Both the position numbers and the translations under genes were made by a program. DNA of 14,429 nucleotides, taken from NCBI GenBank assembly GCA_030642525.1, contig DAOWNO010000020.1, positions 1-14,429 of the forward strand, in the 5' to 3' direction. Position 1 is the stretch's first letter; every line of letters starts with the position of its first letter. The DNA comes from Candidatus Aegiribacteria sp. (GTDB lineage Bacteria > Fermentibacterota > Fermentibacteria > Fermentibacterales > JCC-6). Shown one piece after another: positions 8,001 to 13,680 of this stretch. The notes beneath the pieces were generated by a model. It ran no database searches. It saw nothing but the letters and a program-made list of their open reading frames with translations, and was not told the DNA's origin.

Positions 8001-10095
8001 GAGCTGTTGAGCGGAGCCATGGAAGAAGCTGCCAGTCTCCCCTTATCCATCGGTGGAGCCGGTTTGTCCATGCCAGATAATGCGGAGGATAGTCTTCGTA
8101 GAGGACAATATCGGTAACAAGACCGGCCCTTCCGTATATTCCTTCGAAAAGGTCATGGCTGAGAAGTGTATTCTCCGGAATTTTCCCGTCAAGGCACACG
8201 TCGAAGGCTTCAACATCGTAGATGCCTTTTCCGACATAATTACCTTCACCGAAAAGATCCTGATACACATCGGAAACGGCATTTGAATACAGATCTATGC
8301 TGAAATCACCTGCGTAGATTCTGGTAAAGATAGATTCTGGCCCTTTTGATGGCCCTGCAAGAATCCTTGGCTGGAGGACCGTGTAACCATTCATGAGCCT
8401 TCCGGTCTTCCGGTCGAGAAGTGCCCTGTTGAGCGGATGCGCCATTGTTGAAACGAGTCTTCTCCCGCAATTTTGCGGAAGGGATGTATCCGCGTCAAGA
8501 GTTATTACGTACCTGATATCGGGAAGAATTCTCAACTCACCGATGCGGACATCAAATGAAGTTCTACCTTTTCCGCGAAGCAGGCGGTTGAACTCCATGA
8601 GCTTTCCTCGCTTTCGCTCCCATCCCATCCAGCAGCTTTCACCGGGATTCAATTCCCTTCGGCGGTGAAACTGGTAAAAAGGATCCCCGGAACTGCGATG
8701 ATATCTCCTGTTGAGTCTTTTTATCTCACTATAAGCCAGTTCAAGCAATTCTCCATCTCCGGGCATCTCCTGCTCCGGAGCGTCAGCAAAATCGGAAAGA
8801 ACGGCGAAAGTAAGATTCCTGTCCCTGTTCGCGAGAAAATGCCGTTCAAGCTGCCTTATCATCGAGTGAACATCTCCAGGATTACTCAGAAGTGTTGGTA
8901 TGACTACCATAGTTCTGTACTCGGGAGGTATACCTCTGCTGAAATCCATCCGTGGAAGACGCCTGGGAATGGTATTGTGCATAAGGAAGGTGTTCACAAT
9001 GTCGACGCCTGCTGCCGACGCTGGAAGCATGCACAGTAGAAGAACAGATACCATCTGAAGAATACCTGCACCTTCAGCAAACGCATACCCCAGCATGCAC
9101 AGCAGGAAGATAAGAAAGATCAGCGCTATCGAGCCTGCGTATACTTCTGATACATGTTCCAGGAGCATTCTTCTGAAGTCTCCGAACGCGTGTCTGGTGT
9201 AACCGAGTCGGTCTTCCAGCAGTTTGCGCCCCTCCCGGGTATGCAGGAAGAAACCGACATGCCCTGAACGCGGGTCATCGCCAGCCTCATCAGCCATTCC
9301 GATTGCTTCCTGAGCAACTTCAATCTCATCGAGACCCGATTCGGATGCTATCTCCTCAACTGTCAGCCTGTAACTGTTACGTGTGGCAAAATCCATTTCA
9401 GCGTAATCACCGGAAGGATCATGCCTTAGAATACCTTCTACCAGGCTTGTTTTCTCGAAATAATCCTTCCAGTCCTGTGTTGCGAACATCCTTAGGCTTT
9501 GTATGCAGCCAGCTACAATGTCATCATCATCCACTGTTTCTTTAGCTTTACCAATATCACAGATCCCTTCGCAGGGCAGGTTGGTAATACTGGAGATCAA
9601 CCGGGAAAGCTTCTCAAGAATACCGAATCTGAGCATAGTCGGGATTGCCCAGAGTTCCCCCATGGTAAGTGGAGCAGTTTTCTGGTAGTTCCGTACAAAG
9701 CGGGTTATAAGCGCCATATCAAGCTGATTCTCAGAACACTGGATAATCTGCCATGCAATTGAGAATGCTCTTGAAGGCTCGAGGTGAACGGGGGACTTGA
9801 GAACGGGAAGCTGCCTGTAGTAATCACCAGGCATGTCTTCGTGCACCTGGCGTATAGCCTGCTGAATGATATAGTAGTTATCCAGCACCCATTCAGCGGC
9901 ATGGGAATGCTCCTCCTCCTCTGAGCTGCTGAAGTACTTGTAAGCCGACTGCATGAGAATCCTGTACTGACGGAGCCTTGCGGGAAGGTTAAATGTTCTG
10001 TTCCTGTTTCCGGATATAGTACTACTTTCCGCAAGTCTGCGAATGGAAAGACCTGTTTCTTCGGGGACTTTGTGCGTACCACTGCCTGGCTGCAT
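2041..10095 (-). CDS. Cyclic beta-1,2-glucan synthase (ChvB/NdvB/Cgs family), main part of a frameshifted gene
   Basis: This 2684-aa inner-membrane enzyme polymerises glucose from UDP-glucose into beta-1,2-glucan and cyclises it. The N-terminal helical region (about 60-180) carries AAEWVLDNYYIIQQ and LTMGELWAIPTMLR. Membrane segments lie near 318-365, and others within about 725-880. Between them is the GT84 glycosyltransferase domain (about 390-700) with TLDADTSLP (532-540), GEGNYVGKGIYDV, LLSHDLFEG (644-652) and HRWIRGDWQLLPW (681-693). The middle domain (about 900-1510), known in the family as the cyclising GH189 region, has GRNRNVPWGITESSYYSFD (1374-1392) and YMAHHQGM (1476-1483). Two beta-sandwich modules follow (about 1552-1800 and 2060-2300), then a GH94-type phosphorylase domain with FGFRDQLQD (2377-2385) and GSHDWNDGMN (2509-2518), whose WND Asp is the expected general acid. 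The frame runs off at 2079-2082 and ends in eight aberrant codons. The ribosome binding site at ATG 10093-10095 is weak; the gene lies 44 nt after the stress-protein gene. Confidence 0.95.
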   Translation of the reverse strand: MQPGSGTHKVPEETGLSIRRLAESSTISGNRNRTFNLPARLRQYRILMQSAYKYFSSSEEEEHSHAAEWVLDNYYIIQQAIRQVHEDMPGDYYRQLPVLKSPVHLEPSRAFSIAWQIIQCSENQLDMALITRFVRNYQKTAPLTMGELWAIPTMLRFGILEKLSRLISSITNLPCEGICDIGKAKETVDDDDIVAGCIQSLRMFATQDWKDYFEKTSLVEGILRHDPSGDYAEMDFATRNSYRLTVEEIASESGLDEIEVAQEAIGMADEAGDDPRSGHVGFFLHTREGRKLLEDRLGYTRHAFGDFRRMLLEHVSEVYAGSIALIFLIFLLCMLGYAFAEGAGILQMVSVLLLCMLPASAAGVDIVNTFLMHNTIPRRLPRMDFSRGIPPEYRTMVVIPTLLSNPGDVHSMIRQLERHFLANRDRNLTFAVLSDFADAPEQEMPGDGELLELAYSEIKRLNRRYHRSSGDPFYQFHRRRELNPGESCWMGWERKRGKLMEFNRLLRGKGRTSFDVRIGELRILPDIRYVITLDADTSLPQNCGRRLVSTMAHPLNRALLDRKTGRLMNGYTVLQPRILAGPSKGPESIFTRIYAGDFSIDLYSNAVSDVYQDLFGEGNYVGKGIYDVEAFDVCLDGKIPENTLLSHDLFEGIYGRAGLVTDIVLYEDYPPHYLAWTNRLHRWIRGDWQLLPWLRSTAPDATGSRRQNKLSFLDQWKIIDNIRRSLLSPALLILLAAGWLWLPGSPIFWTFSVLLIEFRCPLTDTIFDFFNKLKRKSSLKVTKPVKASWLRSLFALVFLLYETSITIDAVVTTIVRLTITRKRLLQWRSAAHTVRMFGRDLKVGLVWARMYTVIIFVPFICAILLLLHPEGLPFAAPFLITWFISPKIAHLISRTPSASKIPSEDKQYASLRMLAARTWYFFETYVGPEDHWLPPDHFQEEPLCEVAHRTSPTNIGLFLLSILAAHDRGYIGILELSLRLSDTLDGMKQLERYRGHLLNWYDTRTLNPLPPRYVSVVDSGNLAGCLLVLKRGCLEMRITPILSRRRWKGFIDTLDILSCILKEVGFDETDLFESISGIRRMVIEALDNPRVWVTLLMDLYNTQLVRMDRMLIEIVRRNTGTVDISTLKELRIWSGKMKRHLGNMLREINTLFPWMIHICNPPEFFSHVDTARAVVDAWRFLMDSLPPCPSPEMIKGIIPRVRFRLNSLITLLKDEPLSSESAMDAKEWCLKLEDLIDESLKESGNILQKINDLAAAAEKEFKRFNFSFLFSRRRKVFHIGYNVESGHLDQNYYDLLASEARLASLVAIGKGDVPRSHWLHLARPLTVTEGMKTLISWSGTMFEYLMPILLAGSNENSILEQSCRAAVKSQIAYGRNRNVPWGITESSYYSFDAGRHYQYRAFGIPGLGFKRGLDEDLVISPYASLLALPIEPKAVLANIKDLIASGLLGRYGFYESIDFTIKRLAMGRESAVILSYMAHHQGMILLSIVNFLNSNCMVRRFLSEPLIQIVNLLLYEQIPAESPLEQPRPDIPTVLRPSISGTALEQWLVPFDFPIPLVHYLSNGSYGVLITEAGAGYSRWKGIDITRWLSDTTLDNRGTWVYLTDRETGDIWSMGRQPAGTQPDKCEIRFFPHKVEYLRWDNDIFSRMEIVVAPEDDAEIRRIDLRNNSDRARKLFVCSYAEVVLAPHDADISHPCFNRLFIESEYLPEENVLLFRRRPRTAEEKEIFVVHMVTGSDGNRSYEIDRERFLGRGGSPRNPQFLRDRKAAFSTRKTGTTLDPVMVAGIEIELLPLESATLFFVTAAANDRTAAYYLVKRYKSRSVIDEAFSRTGSFCRREMDRMNLTSLELEQAQLLLSVLVYPGHALRCGSDILRNNTLGQQGLWQFGISGDNPLLLVTVDTEDDTTLVYDLLRAHAFWRSRGLTIDFVILNMKESSYEQDLQDQIHSLISRTGGEKWMNRRGGIFLLTADQMEERERILLQTAARAVLDSRAGSLGKQLERLAGRSVRLPGFVPTLTSTDVEETRPLERPKGLLFDNGTGGFTPEGREYVIYLDGENRTPAPWINVIANPTFGFTASETGMECSWAENSGMNRLTPWRNDSVTDMPGEIIYLRDEETGRFWSPTPLPLRENEPYIITHGAGYTIYRHSSHGLEQRLAACVSLNNPIKVMNLKLVNSWSCNRRITVTFYLEPVMGTTRSEMQQYIVPEFNTSCKALMARNTYNSEFRGKVLFLASSREPNGLTTDRTEFLGRRGSYSSPAALGRVGLSGTVSSGHDPCFAMQIMIWIGPGEEKEVTFLLGQGEDRENALDLIKQNMIRAQEGVILTDVTAFWDNLLGKVQVETPDTGMNLMLNRWLIYQTLSCRIWGRTALYQSSGAFGFRDQLQDVMALSSAAPEIFRSHILKSASRQFKEGDVLHWWHPPSARGIRTRCSDDLLWLPYVTAVYIEKTGDLSILSDSIGFLEGPELEDEESEHYALYSESRKKAALYDHCLLALKKGSTRGEHGLPLIGSHDWNDGMNRVGIEGKGESVWLGWFLLDTLKRFAPVCELMGDIARARDYLNQAETLRQALEENAWDGDWYLRAFYDDGSVLGSKENIECRIDSIAQSWAVLSGAGEPGRVEKAMGSVLEMLVDIEDQLILLLTPPFDKTERDPGYIKGYLPGIRENGGQYTHAAVWGGLGLCQTG
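2079..2082 (-). other. Single-base frameshift in the glucan synthase gene
   Basis: On the minus strand the codons run GTA TGG GGT GGC, leading to a stop at 2041-2043. Reading GTA TGG GTG GCC instead gives W-V-A-W, matching the family pattern and entering the frame of 1599-2069. One G too many in the four-G run explains this exactly. The other about 2830 codons are intact, so either the assembly has a homopolymer error or the inactivation is recent. A +1 recoding site is possible, but no obvious stimulatory element is seen. Confidence 0.85.
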
Positions 10096-10139
10096 TACCT
10101 ACCCGGTTTCCTTGTTCCTTCTGATAGGCACGGGTTACC

Positions 10140-11105
10140 CTAATGCCCCGGCCTTTCTCTTGCGGCACTCTCCGCTCTCGTAAGCAACGACCTTTCGAAG
10201 GGAATATCCTGCATTATCAGTAAAGGAGTTGTTCCATATGCAATAAAGTTCACGGCAACACTTCCGTAAGGCCACTTCTCCACACCGTTATGCCCATGTG
10301 CGCAGAGAACGACAAGATGAACATTCTCGCTTTCCACCAGATCATCAAGAATAGCGGCAGGATTGTTTCCACTATGAAGAGAGGTCTGAATTGATATTTC
10401 CGTGGAGGAAAGCTGGGAATCCAGTTGATCAAGGTAATGTTTCGCCTCAGAATAATTTCTGTCCATAAGTTTTTCCGCAAGATCTGTATCTTCCCTGGAG
10501 CGAGGCAGGTGTCCGGGCGTCTCCGGTCTTCTGACAACGTGTGCAAGCAGAAGTCTGGCTCCCTGGTGCCTGGCCAGACTTATAGCAAGGGGAAGTGCGC
10601 TCTCTGCACGCTGCGAGCAGTCAAGAGTGATGAGGATTTTCTTGTACGCAACTTTGCCTTTATACCCCCCCGTAGTCTTGTATGCTCTTATGATGAATGT
10701 GGAAATGTATGAGCGCAGTATGATCTTCTGAACGACACTGCTGACGTTCCAGCTGCTGAGTCCGCTTTTTCCATGACTGGAGAGGGCTATGAGATCCACA
10801 TTATTGTGATGAGCGTAATCGATCACTTCCTCAGGCGCGTGTCCCTCCACAATTACGTTACATACGTCAGGAACGGAATCCAGAAGAAAGTCAGTCATTC
10901 TGTCAAGGTAGGTCTGAGCCTCGGTCTTCCTGATATGCCAATCGAGTGGATTAATCGTGCTGTTCAGATCGGGAAAGGGGGAACGCTCAAGAACATGAAG
11001 TAAAGTTATTCTTGCTCCAAGAGCTTCAGCAACAATTCTGGCATGAGGTATTACACATTCGGCAACCGCAGAGCCATCAAGGGGAACAAGAATATGATTG
11101 AACAT
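10140..11105 (-). CDS. Tandem-domain universal stress protein (UspA family)
   Basis: This 321-aa soluble protein has two UspA domains. Domain 1 (about 1-145) starts with NHILVPLDGS and has VDLIALSSHGKSGLSSW (103-119). Domain 2 (about 153-300) starts with YKKILITLDCSQRAESALP and has HLVVLCAHGHNGVEKWPYGSV (263-283). The ATP-binding pattern G-x2-G-...-G-S is well kept in domain 2 (G271, G274, G281-S282); in domain 1 the last glycine is replaced (VSSV, 121-124), so ATP may bind only one half. A strong ribosome binding site, GAGGAG (11112-11117), lies six bases before ATG 11103-11105. The gene ends 44 nt before the glucan synthase on the same strand, suggesting an operon linking stress or energy sensing to osmoprotective glucan synthesis; that functional link is inference. 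USP family assignment is secure. Confidence 0.93.
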   Translation of the reverse strand: MFNHILVPLDGSAVAECVIPHARIVAEALGARITLLHVLERSPFPDLNSTINPLDWHIRKTEAQTYLDRMTDFLLDSVPDVCNVIVEGHAPEEVIDYAHHNNVDLIALSSHGKSGLSSWNVSSVVQKIILRSYISTFIIRAYKTTGGYKGKVAYKKILITLDCSQRAESALPLAISLARHQGARLLLAHVVRRPETPGHLPRSREDTDLAEKLMDRNYSEAKHYLDQLDSQLSSTEISIQTSLHSGNNPAAILDDLVESENVHLVVLCAHGHNGVEKWPYGSVAVNFIAYGTTPLLIMQDIPFERSLLTRAESAARERPGH

Positions 11106-11111
11106 GGCAAT

Positions 11112-11117
11112 CTCCTC
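11112..11117 (-). promoter_or_regulatory. Ribosome binding site of the universal stress protein gene
   Basis: GAGGAG on the minus strand is complementary to the 16S rRNA 3' end and lies six bases upstream of ATG 11103-11105. It is the clearest ribosome binding site in the window and fixes this start. Confidence 0.75.
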
Positions 11118-11172
11118 TTTATTGCCTGTTTCTTTCTATACAAAAAATCTTTTTCTTCATTTCATATAAATC

Positions 11173-11201
11173 AGCATAAGACATATCTGATACCAGGTCA
11201 A
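11173..11201 (-). promoter_or_regulatory. Candidate sigma70-type promoter for the usp-glucan synthase operon
   Basis: On the minus strand, TTGACC (11201-11196; five of six to consensus) is followed after exactly 17 bases by TATGCT (11178-11173; four of six). This leaves a 5' leader of about 60 nt before ATG 11105. An inverted repeat, CAGGT and ACCTG arms separated by two bases (11194-11205), covers the -35 element and could be an operator. Promoter consensus in this unplaced lineage is assumed, not known. Confidence 0.45.
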
Positions 11202-11292
11202 CCTGAGTGCTTTGTAATAAAGAATTGTTTAACAAGTCCTCTTCGAGCTTTCTGTTTGCCTCTGAAAATGTAATTTGTAAAAGTTTCATATC

Positions 11293-11335
11293 AAAAAAAG
11301 GATGTTTGAGAACTGCTCTGTTACTGATTCATCCT
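11293..11335 (-). terminator. Candidate intrinsic terminator downstream of the GT-C-like gene
   Basis: On the minus strand, AGGATG (11335-11330) pairs with CATCCT (11304-11299), followed at once by a run of seven T (11299-11293). The stem can extend by a G-T and an A-T pair. The loop is long (25 nt), which weakens it. Its position, 63 or more bases after the stop at 11398 and before the usp promoter, fits separating the two transcription units. Confidence 0.4.
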
Positions 11336-11384
11336 CTGCTGCTTTCCGGGCATCTGCTCGGGACCGATAATGTACAATCAAGCT

Positions 11385-11466
11385 GGTTCTTGGAGAATCA
11401 GTTTTCAGGTTGAGAAGCACCTGATCGGCAGTACACGAAAAATACTCTGGACTGCCGGGAAGCATA
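11385..11466 (+). repeat. Right copy of the direct repeat (49-bp core plus continuation)
   Basis: The core 11385-11433 matches 296-344 at 42 of 49 positions; the continuation to 11466 matches the displaced fragment 1379-1408. On the plus strand, the core encodes FLENQFSG then a stop, almost identical to the FLENQFSN end of HypB. On the minus strand, the same DNA is the 3' end of the GT-C-like gene, whose stop is at 11398-11400. Thus this copy looks like the junction of a lost hypB end with the convergent GT-C-like gene. Confidence 0.8.
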
Positions 11467-13005
11467 AAGGTTCTTATCCACGGATACTGAGAAGAGTGAA
11501 ACAGGATTGGGGAAATCACTAGAATCCTCAAAAACCGGATACCACCCTACCATACTTTCGATCATATCACGAGTCCCTATGAAATAATCAATGTTTGCAA
11601 TACATGTGATGTTCTGCATATAAAGGTATTTTTTCAGACCCTGATCGTGCAGAATCGTCTGATATTCGTAATTATTGACAAGGCCATCCAGATTCACGAC
11701 CCGATGTCTGCAGTAATATCCGACATATCCGGCATCCCATGATCCGATCACTGTCCCATCATCAAGTGTGTTCAGGAAATCAACGCCATTCCGCTCAGGT
11801 CTCCGGGAATCAGGAATTACAAATGAATACCCCTGCAGACGATCATTGGCATACACAATATTGAAACCTACAAGTCCCACAAGAAGAATCCATGTAATTC
11901 CCTGCCTGAGCAACCTTAGTCTGATTCGTGATAACAGAAGAACAGATGAAATCATTGCTCCAAAAATCACAGGGAACCAGTAATAGGTATAGACATCCAG
12001 AAGCGAGTCGTACATGAAGCAATAGTAAAGCAGAAGGCAGACTGTGTAGCTGCAGCAAACTGCCAAAAGTTCTCTGTTCGAAGTAACTTCGGTTCTAATA
12101 AACCACACTGCTGTCAAGATGGTTCCTCCAATAGCCGCAAGCGCTGCCGGAAGAGAAAGACGTCCTCCAATGGTGACAAAACTGACAAAATTCATTACTC
12201 CATGCTGAAAGAATCGCGTGTCTCCATTTGCAAACAGCTGTCTTAAAAGTTCACTGCCTGTAGCGGATTTAATGTATCCTGAAACGGGGAATATTCCTCC
12301 GAAATACAGCTTGTTGACTATCATATAGAGTATCAGATAGATCATCACCGGAAACCCTGTGCGAAGGGCATCACGGAACCTTCCGGAAAGAGTGAAGATC
12401 AGACAGATTCCAATGACCAGGGCAAGTGAATCCAACCTGGCCATGCAGGTTACGATAAGGGAAATGGAAAGCGGCCACGTGCTGTACATTCCACGAAGTG
12501 AACGGGTAAAGAGAAGAAGACTTATCCCGTAACAGAATACCAGGAGTCCTGTCTCCATTCCGGACAGGACTCCCTTGCTCCAGAACCAGAAATTCAGAAG
12601 CCAGAAAGCAGCTGCTGCTACAGAAAGGAGAATTTTCTTCGTATTTTCAAGCAGGATCCTATAAAGAACAAAACCACTTGCTGCAAAAAGCAACGTCTGC
12701 AGCATGGTTACAGCCTGAACAGCAAGATCTCTGCTCCGGGTTAGAAGAAATACCGGAACAAGCATAACCTGCCATAATGGATGAAATCCGTTTGTTCGAT
12801 TTATTCCGTCAAAAGTAAAACCGTCTCCACAGGAGATATTTCGAGCAATTTCCAGATAGTAATAGCCATCATCTACCAGCTGAACTCCGAAAGTGCTGAT
12901 CAGAAGGAAAGCTGAAAGAACAACGGCGATTGCCAGATATACGACCACTTTCCCCCCTGAGGGTCTTCTCGGTCTCTGTTTTACATTCGAGCTGTCATTG
13001 TTCAT
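11398..13005 (-). CDS. Polytopic membrane protein resembling GT-C glycosyltransferases
   Basis: This 535-aa protein has a short basic N-terminal tail, a first membrane helix at about 20-42, roughly ten hydrophobic segments to about residue 386, and a soluble C-terminal domain of about 150 residues. Just after helix 1 comes LVDDGYYYLEIARN (43-56) and then FDGINRTNGFHPLW (65-78). An acidic pair in the first extracytoplasmic loop is the catalytic hallmark of GT-C enzymes, which move sugars from polyprenyl-phosphate donors at the outer membrane face. The C-terminal domain contains GSWDAGYVGYYC and VVNLDGLVNN, typical of uncharacterised bacterial members. Donor and acceptor are unknown. It starts 49 nt after the hydrogenase peptidase gene on the same strand, so it may be co-transcribed, though a function in hydrogenase biology is not expected. 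Its last codons lie within the direct repeat, so the C-terminus may be altered. Confidence 0.75.
   Translation of the reverse strand: MNNDSSNVKQRPRRPSGGKVVVYLAIAVVLSAFLLISTFGVQLVDDGYYYLEIARNISCGDGFTFDGINRTNGFHPLWQVMLVPVFLLTRSRDLAVQAVTMLQTLLFAASGFVLYRILLENTKKILLSVAAAAFWLLNFWFWSKGVLSGMETGLLVFCYGISLLLFTRSLRGMYSTWPLSISLIVTCMARLDSLALVIGICLIFTLSGRFRDALRTGFPVMIYLILYMIVNKLYFGGIFPVSGYIKSATGSELLRQLFANGDTRFFQHGVMNFVSFVTIGGRLSLPAALAAIGGTILTAVWFIRTEVTSNRELLAVCCSYTVCLLLYYCFMYDSLLDVYTYYWFPVIFGAMISSVLLLSRIRLRLLRQGITWILLVGLVGFNIVYANDRLQGYSFVIPDSRRPERNGVDFLNTLDDGTVIGSWDAGYVGYYCRHRVVNLDGLVNNYEYQTILHDQGLKKYLYMQNITCIANIDYFIGTRDMIESMVGWYPVFEDSSDFPNPVSLFSVSVDKNLYASRQSRVFFVYCRSGASQPEN
11426..11457. repeat. Inverted repeat inside the right repeat copy
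   Basis: CGGCAGT (11426-11432) and ACTGCCG (11451-11457) are perfect seven-bp arms around an 18-base loop. A second small dyad, CAGGT and ACCTG (11406-11410 and 11419-11423), lies just before it. In the left copy the arms are CGGCAGT (337-343) and, beyond the cheR segment, the degenerate ATTGCCT. It lies inside the GT-C-like coding region, so it is not a normal terminator for that gene. Confidence 0.6.
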
Positions 13006-13027
13006 TTATTTCCATCTTCATTGCATT

Positions 13028-13033
13028 ATTATA
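13028..13033 (-). promoter_or_regulatory. Perfect -10 hexamer upstream of the GT-C-like gene
   Basis: TATAAT lies 23-28 bases upstream of ATG 13003-13005 on the minus strand, preceded directly by GGAGG (13038-13034). No good -35 box lies 15-19 bases upstream, so it is either a promoter with a weak -35, giving a very short leader, or fortuitous next to a ribosome binding site used on a longer transcript. Confidence 0.3.
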
Positions 13034-13054
13034 CCTCCAGGTTGACGAAACAGA

Positions 13055-13516
13055 CTACGTCCCCGGGAGGAGGTCGGTGAGGGTTGCCAGTAAACTGTTT
13101 ACTGCCGGGGACAGTGGATCTCCAAGTTTGAGAGTTCCCGGCTGAATTGCCAGCATGAATACTTCGGCTCCTGTCTCGCTTTCCAGCCGTTCCATTACCA
13201 GAACCGGTGAAAGACTATGAGTGCTGAAACCGCTGTTCTCCAGTATTTCATCCCGCTTCAGCAGCTCTACTGCTCCCGGTTCCCTTTCAAGGTGCACCGC
13301 ATCAATCATAACTATCATATCGGGCTCAAGCCTTTTCACCGGACCCACATAGTTCTCCGGAACAGTGCCGGCATCCACAGTTTCAGCACCCTTTTTCCGC
13401 AGCGCTTCAACGAGCTTTGGTCCTATACCGTCGTCTCCCCTGAGAATGTTGCCCATCCCCATATAGACGATCCTGCCTTTCAACATGTCCCGGATTTTTT
13501 TCTTAAATTCGCGCAT
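13055..13516 (-). CDS. hycI: HycI-type hydrogenase maturation endopeptidase
   Basis: This 153-aa peptidase of family A31 removes the C-terminal extension of a [NiFe]-hydrogenase large subunit after Ni insertion. Motifs are GMGNILRGDDGIGPKLVEAL (20-39), VDAGTVPENY (47-56), MIDAVHLEREPG (70-81), STHSLSP (98-104) and FMLAIQP (120-126). The three nickel-sensing ligands known in E. coli HycI (Asp16, Asp62, His90) correspond to Asp29, Asp72 and His100. The PEN segment and SxHxLS block favour the HycI/EchZ type, which serves energy-converting group 4 hydrogenases, over HoxM-type peptidases. ATG 13514-13516 has only a weak ribosome binding site; Met11 (13484-13486) would give a more typical N-terminus. 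It lies 164 nt after the ferredoxin gene on the same strand, fitting a group 4 hydrogenase operon. The exact hydrogenase target is not in the window. Confidence 0.92.
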   Translation of the reverse strand: MREFKKKIRDMLKGRIVYMGMGNILRGDDGIGPKLVEALRKKGAETVDAGTVPENYVGPVKRLEPDMIVMIDAVHLEREPGAVELLKRDEILENSGFSTHSLSPVLVMERLESETGAEVFMLAIQPGTLKLGDPLSPAVNSLLATLTDLLPGT

Positions 13517-13585
13517 TTGTCCAGCTCTCTACTGCATGGATGCATACAGTCTATTCGGTATCATGCACCATATCGTCATTGTTAT

Positions 13586-13616
13586 GGGGGACACGCGCCA
13601 GAGCGTCCATGTCCCC
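13586..13616. repeat. GC-rich hairpin between ferredoxin and hycI genes
   Basis: GGGGACA (13587-13593) pairs with TGTCCCC (13610-13616), and CGC with GCG can form a shorter inner stem. No T-run follows on the minus strand, so it is not a classic intrinsic terminator. It may slow RNA polymerase, protect the 3' end of the upstream mRNA, or be a REP-like palindromic element. Confidence 0.45.
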
Positions 13617-13680
13617 TTGTATAGCAAAATACCGGTAACATGTTCAAATGTCACCGGCAATGATTTCTGTTCCGGTTCTG

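Larger units (their letters stand above)
11106..11397. other. 292-bp AT-rich gap between the stress protein and the GT-C-like gene
   Basis: No gene is supported here. On the minus strand the order is: end of the GT-C-like gene, a terminator-like hairpin with a T-run (11293-11335), a sigma70-like promoter (11173-11201) with an overlapping dyad, and the stress-protein ribosome binding site (11112-11117). The right edge holds the first bases of the right direct-repeat copy. A plus-strand frame that ends at 11413 looks non-coding except for its last codons, which resemble the end of hypB. Confidence 0.6.

Noticed and set aside
11207..11413. Plus-strand 68-aa frame upstream of and within the right repeat copy
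   Set aside because: It runs through the predicted promoter/terminator gap, has a Ser/Leu-rich composition without family motifs, and only its last nine or so codons resemble a protein (the HypB tail). Treated as non-coding with a repeat at its end.
13088..13104. Perfect inverted repeat CAGTAAAC-T-GTTTACTG near the hycI 3' end
   Set aside because: It lies within conserved-length coding sequence with no following T-run or regulated gene start at the right distance; probably chance.
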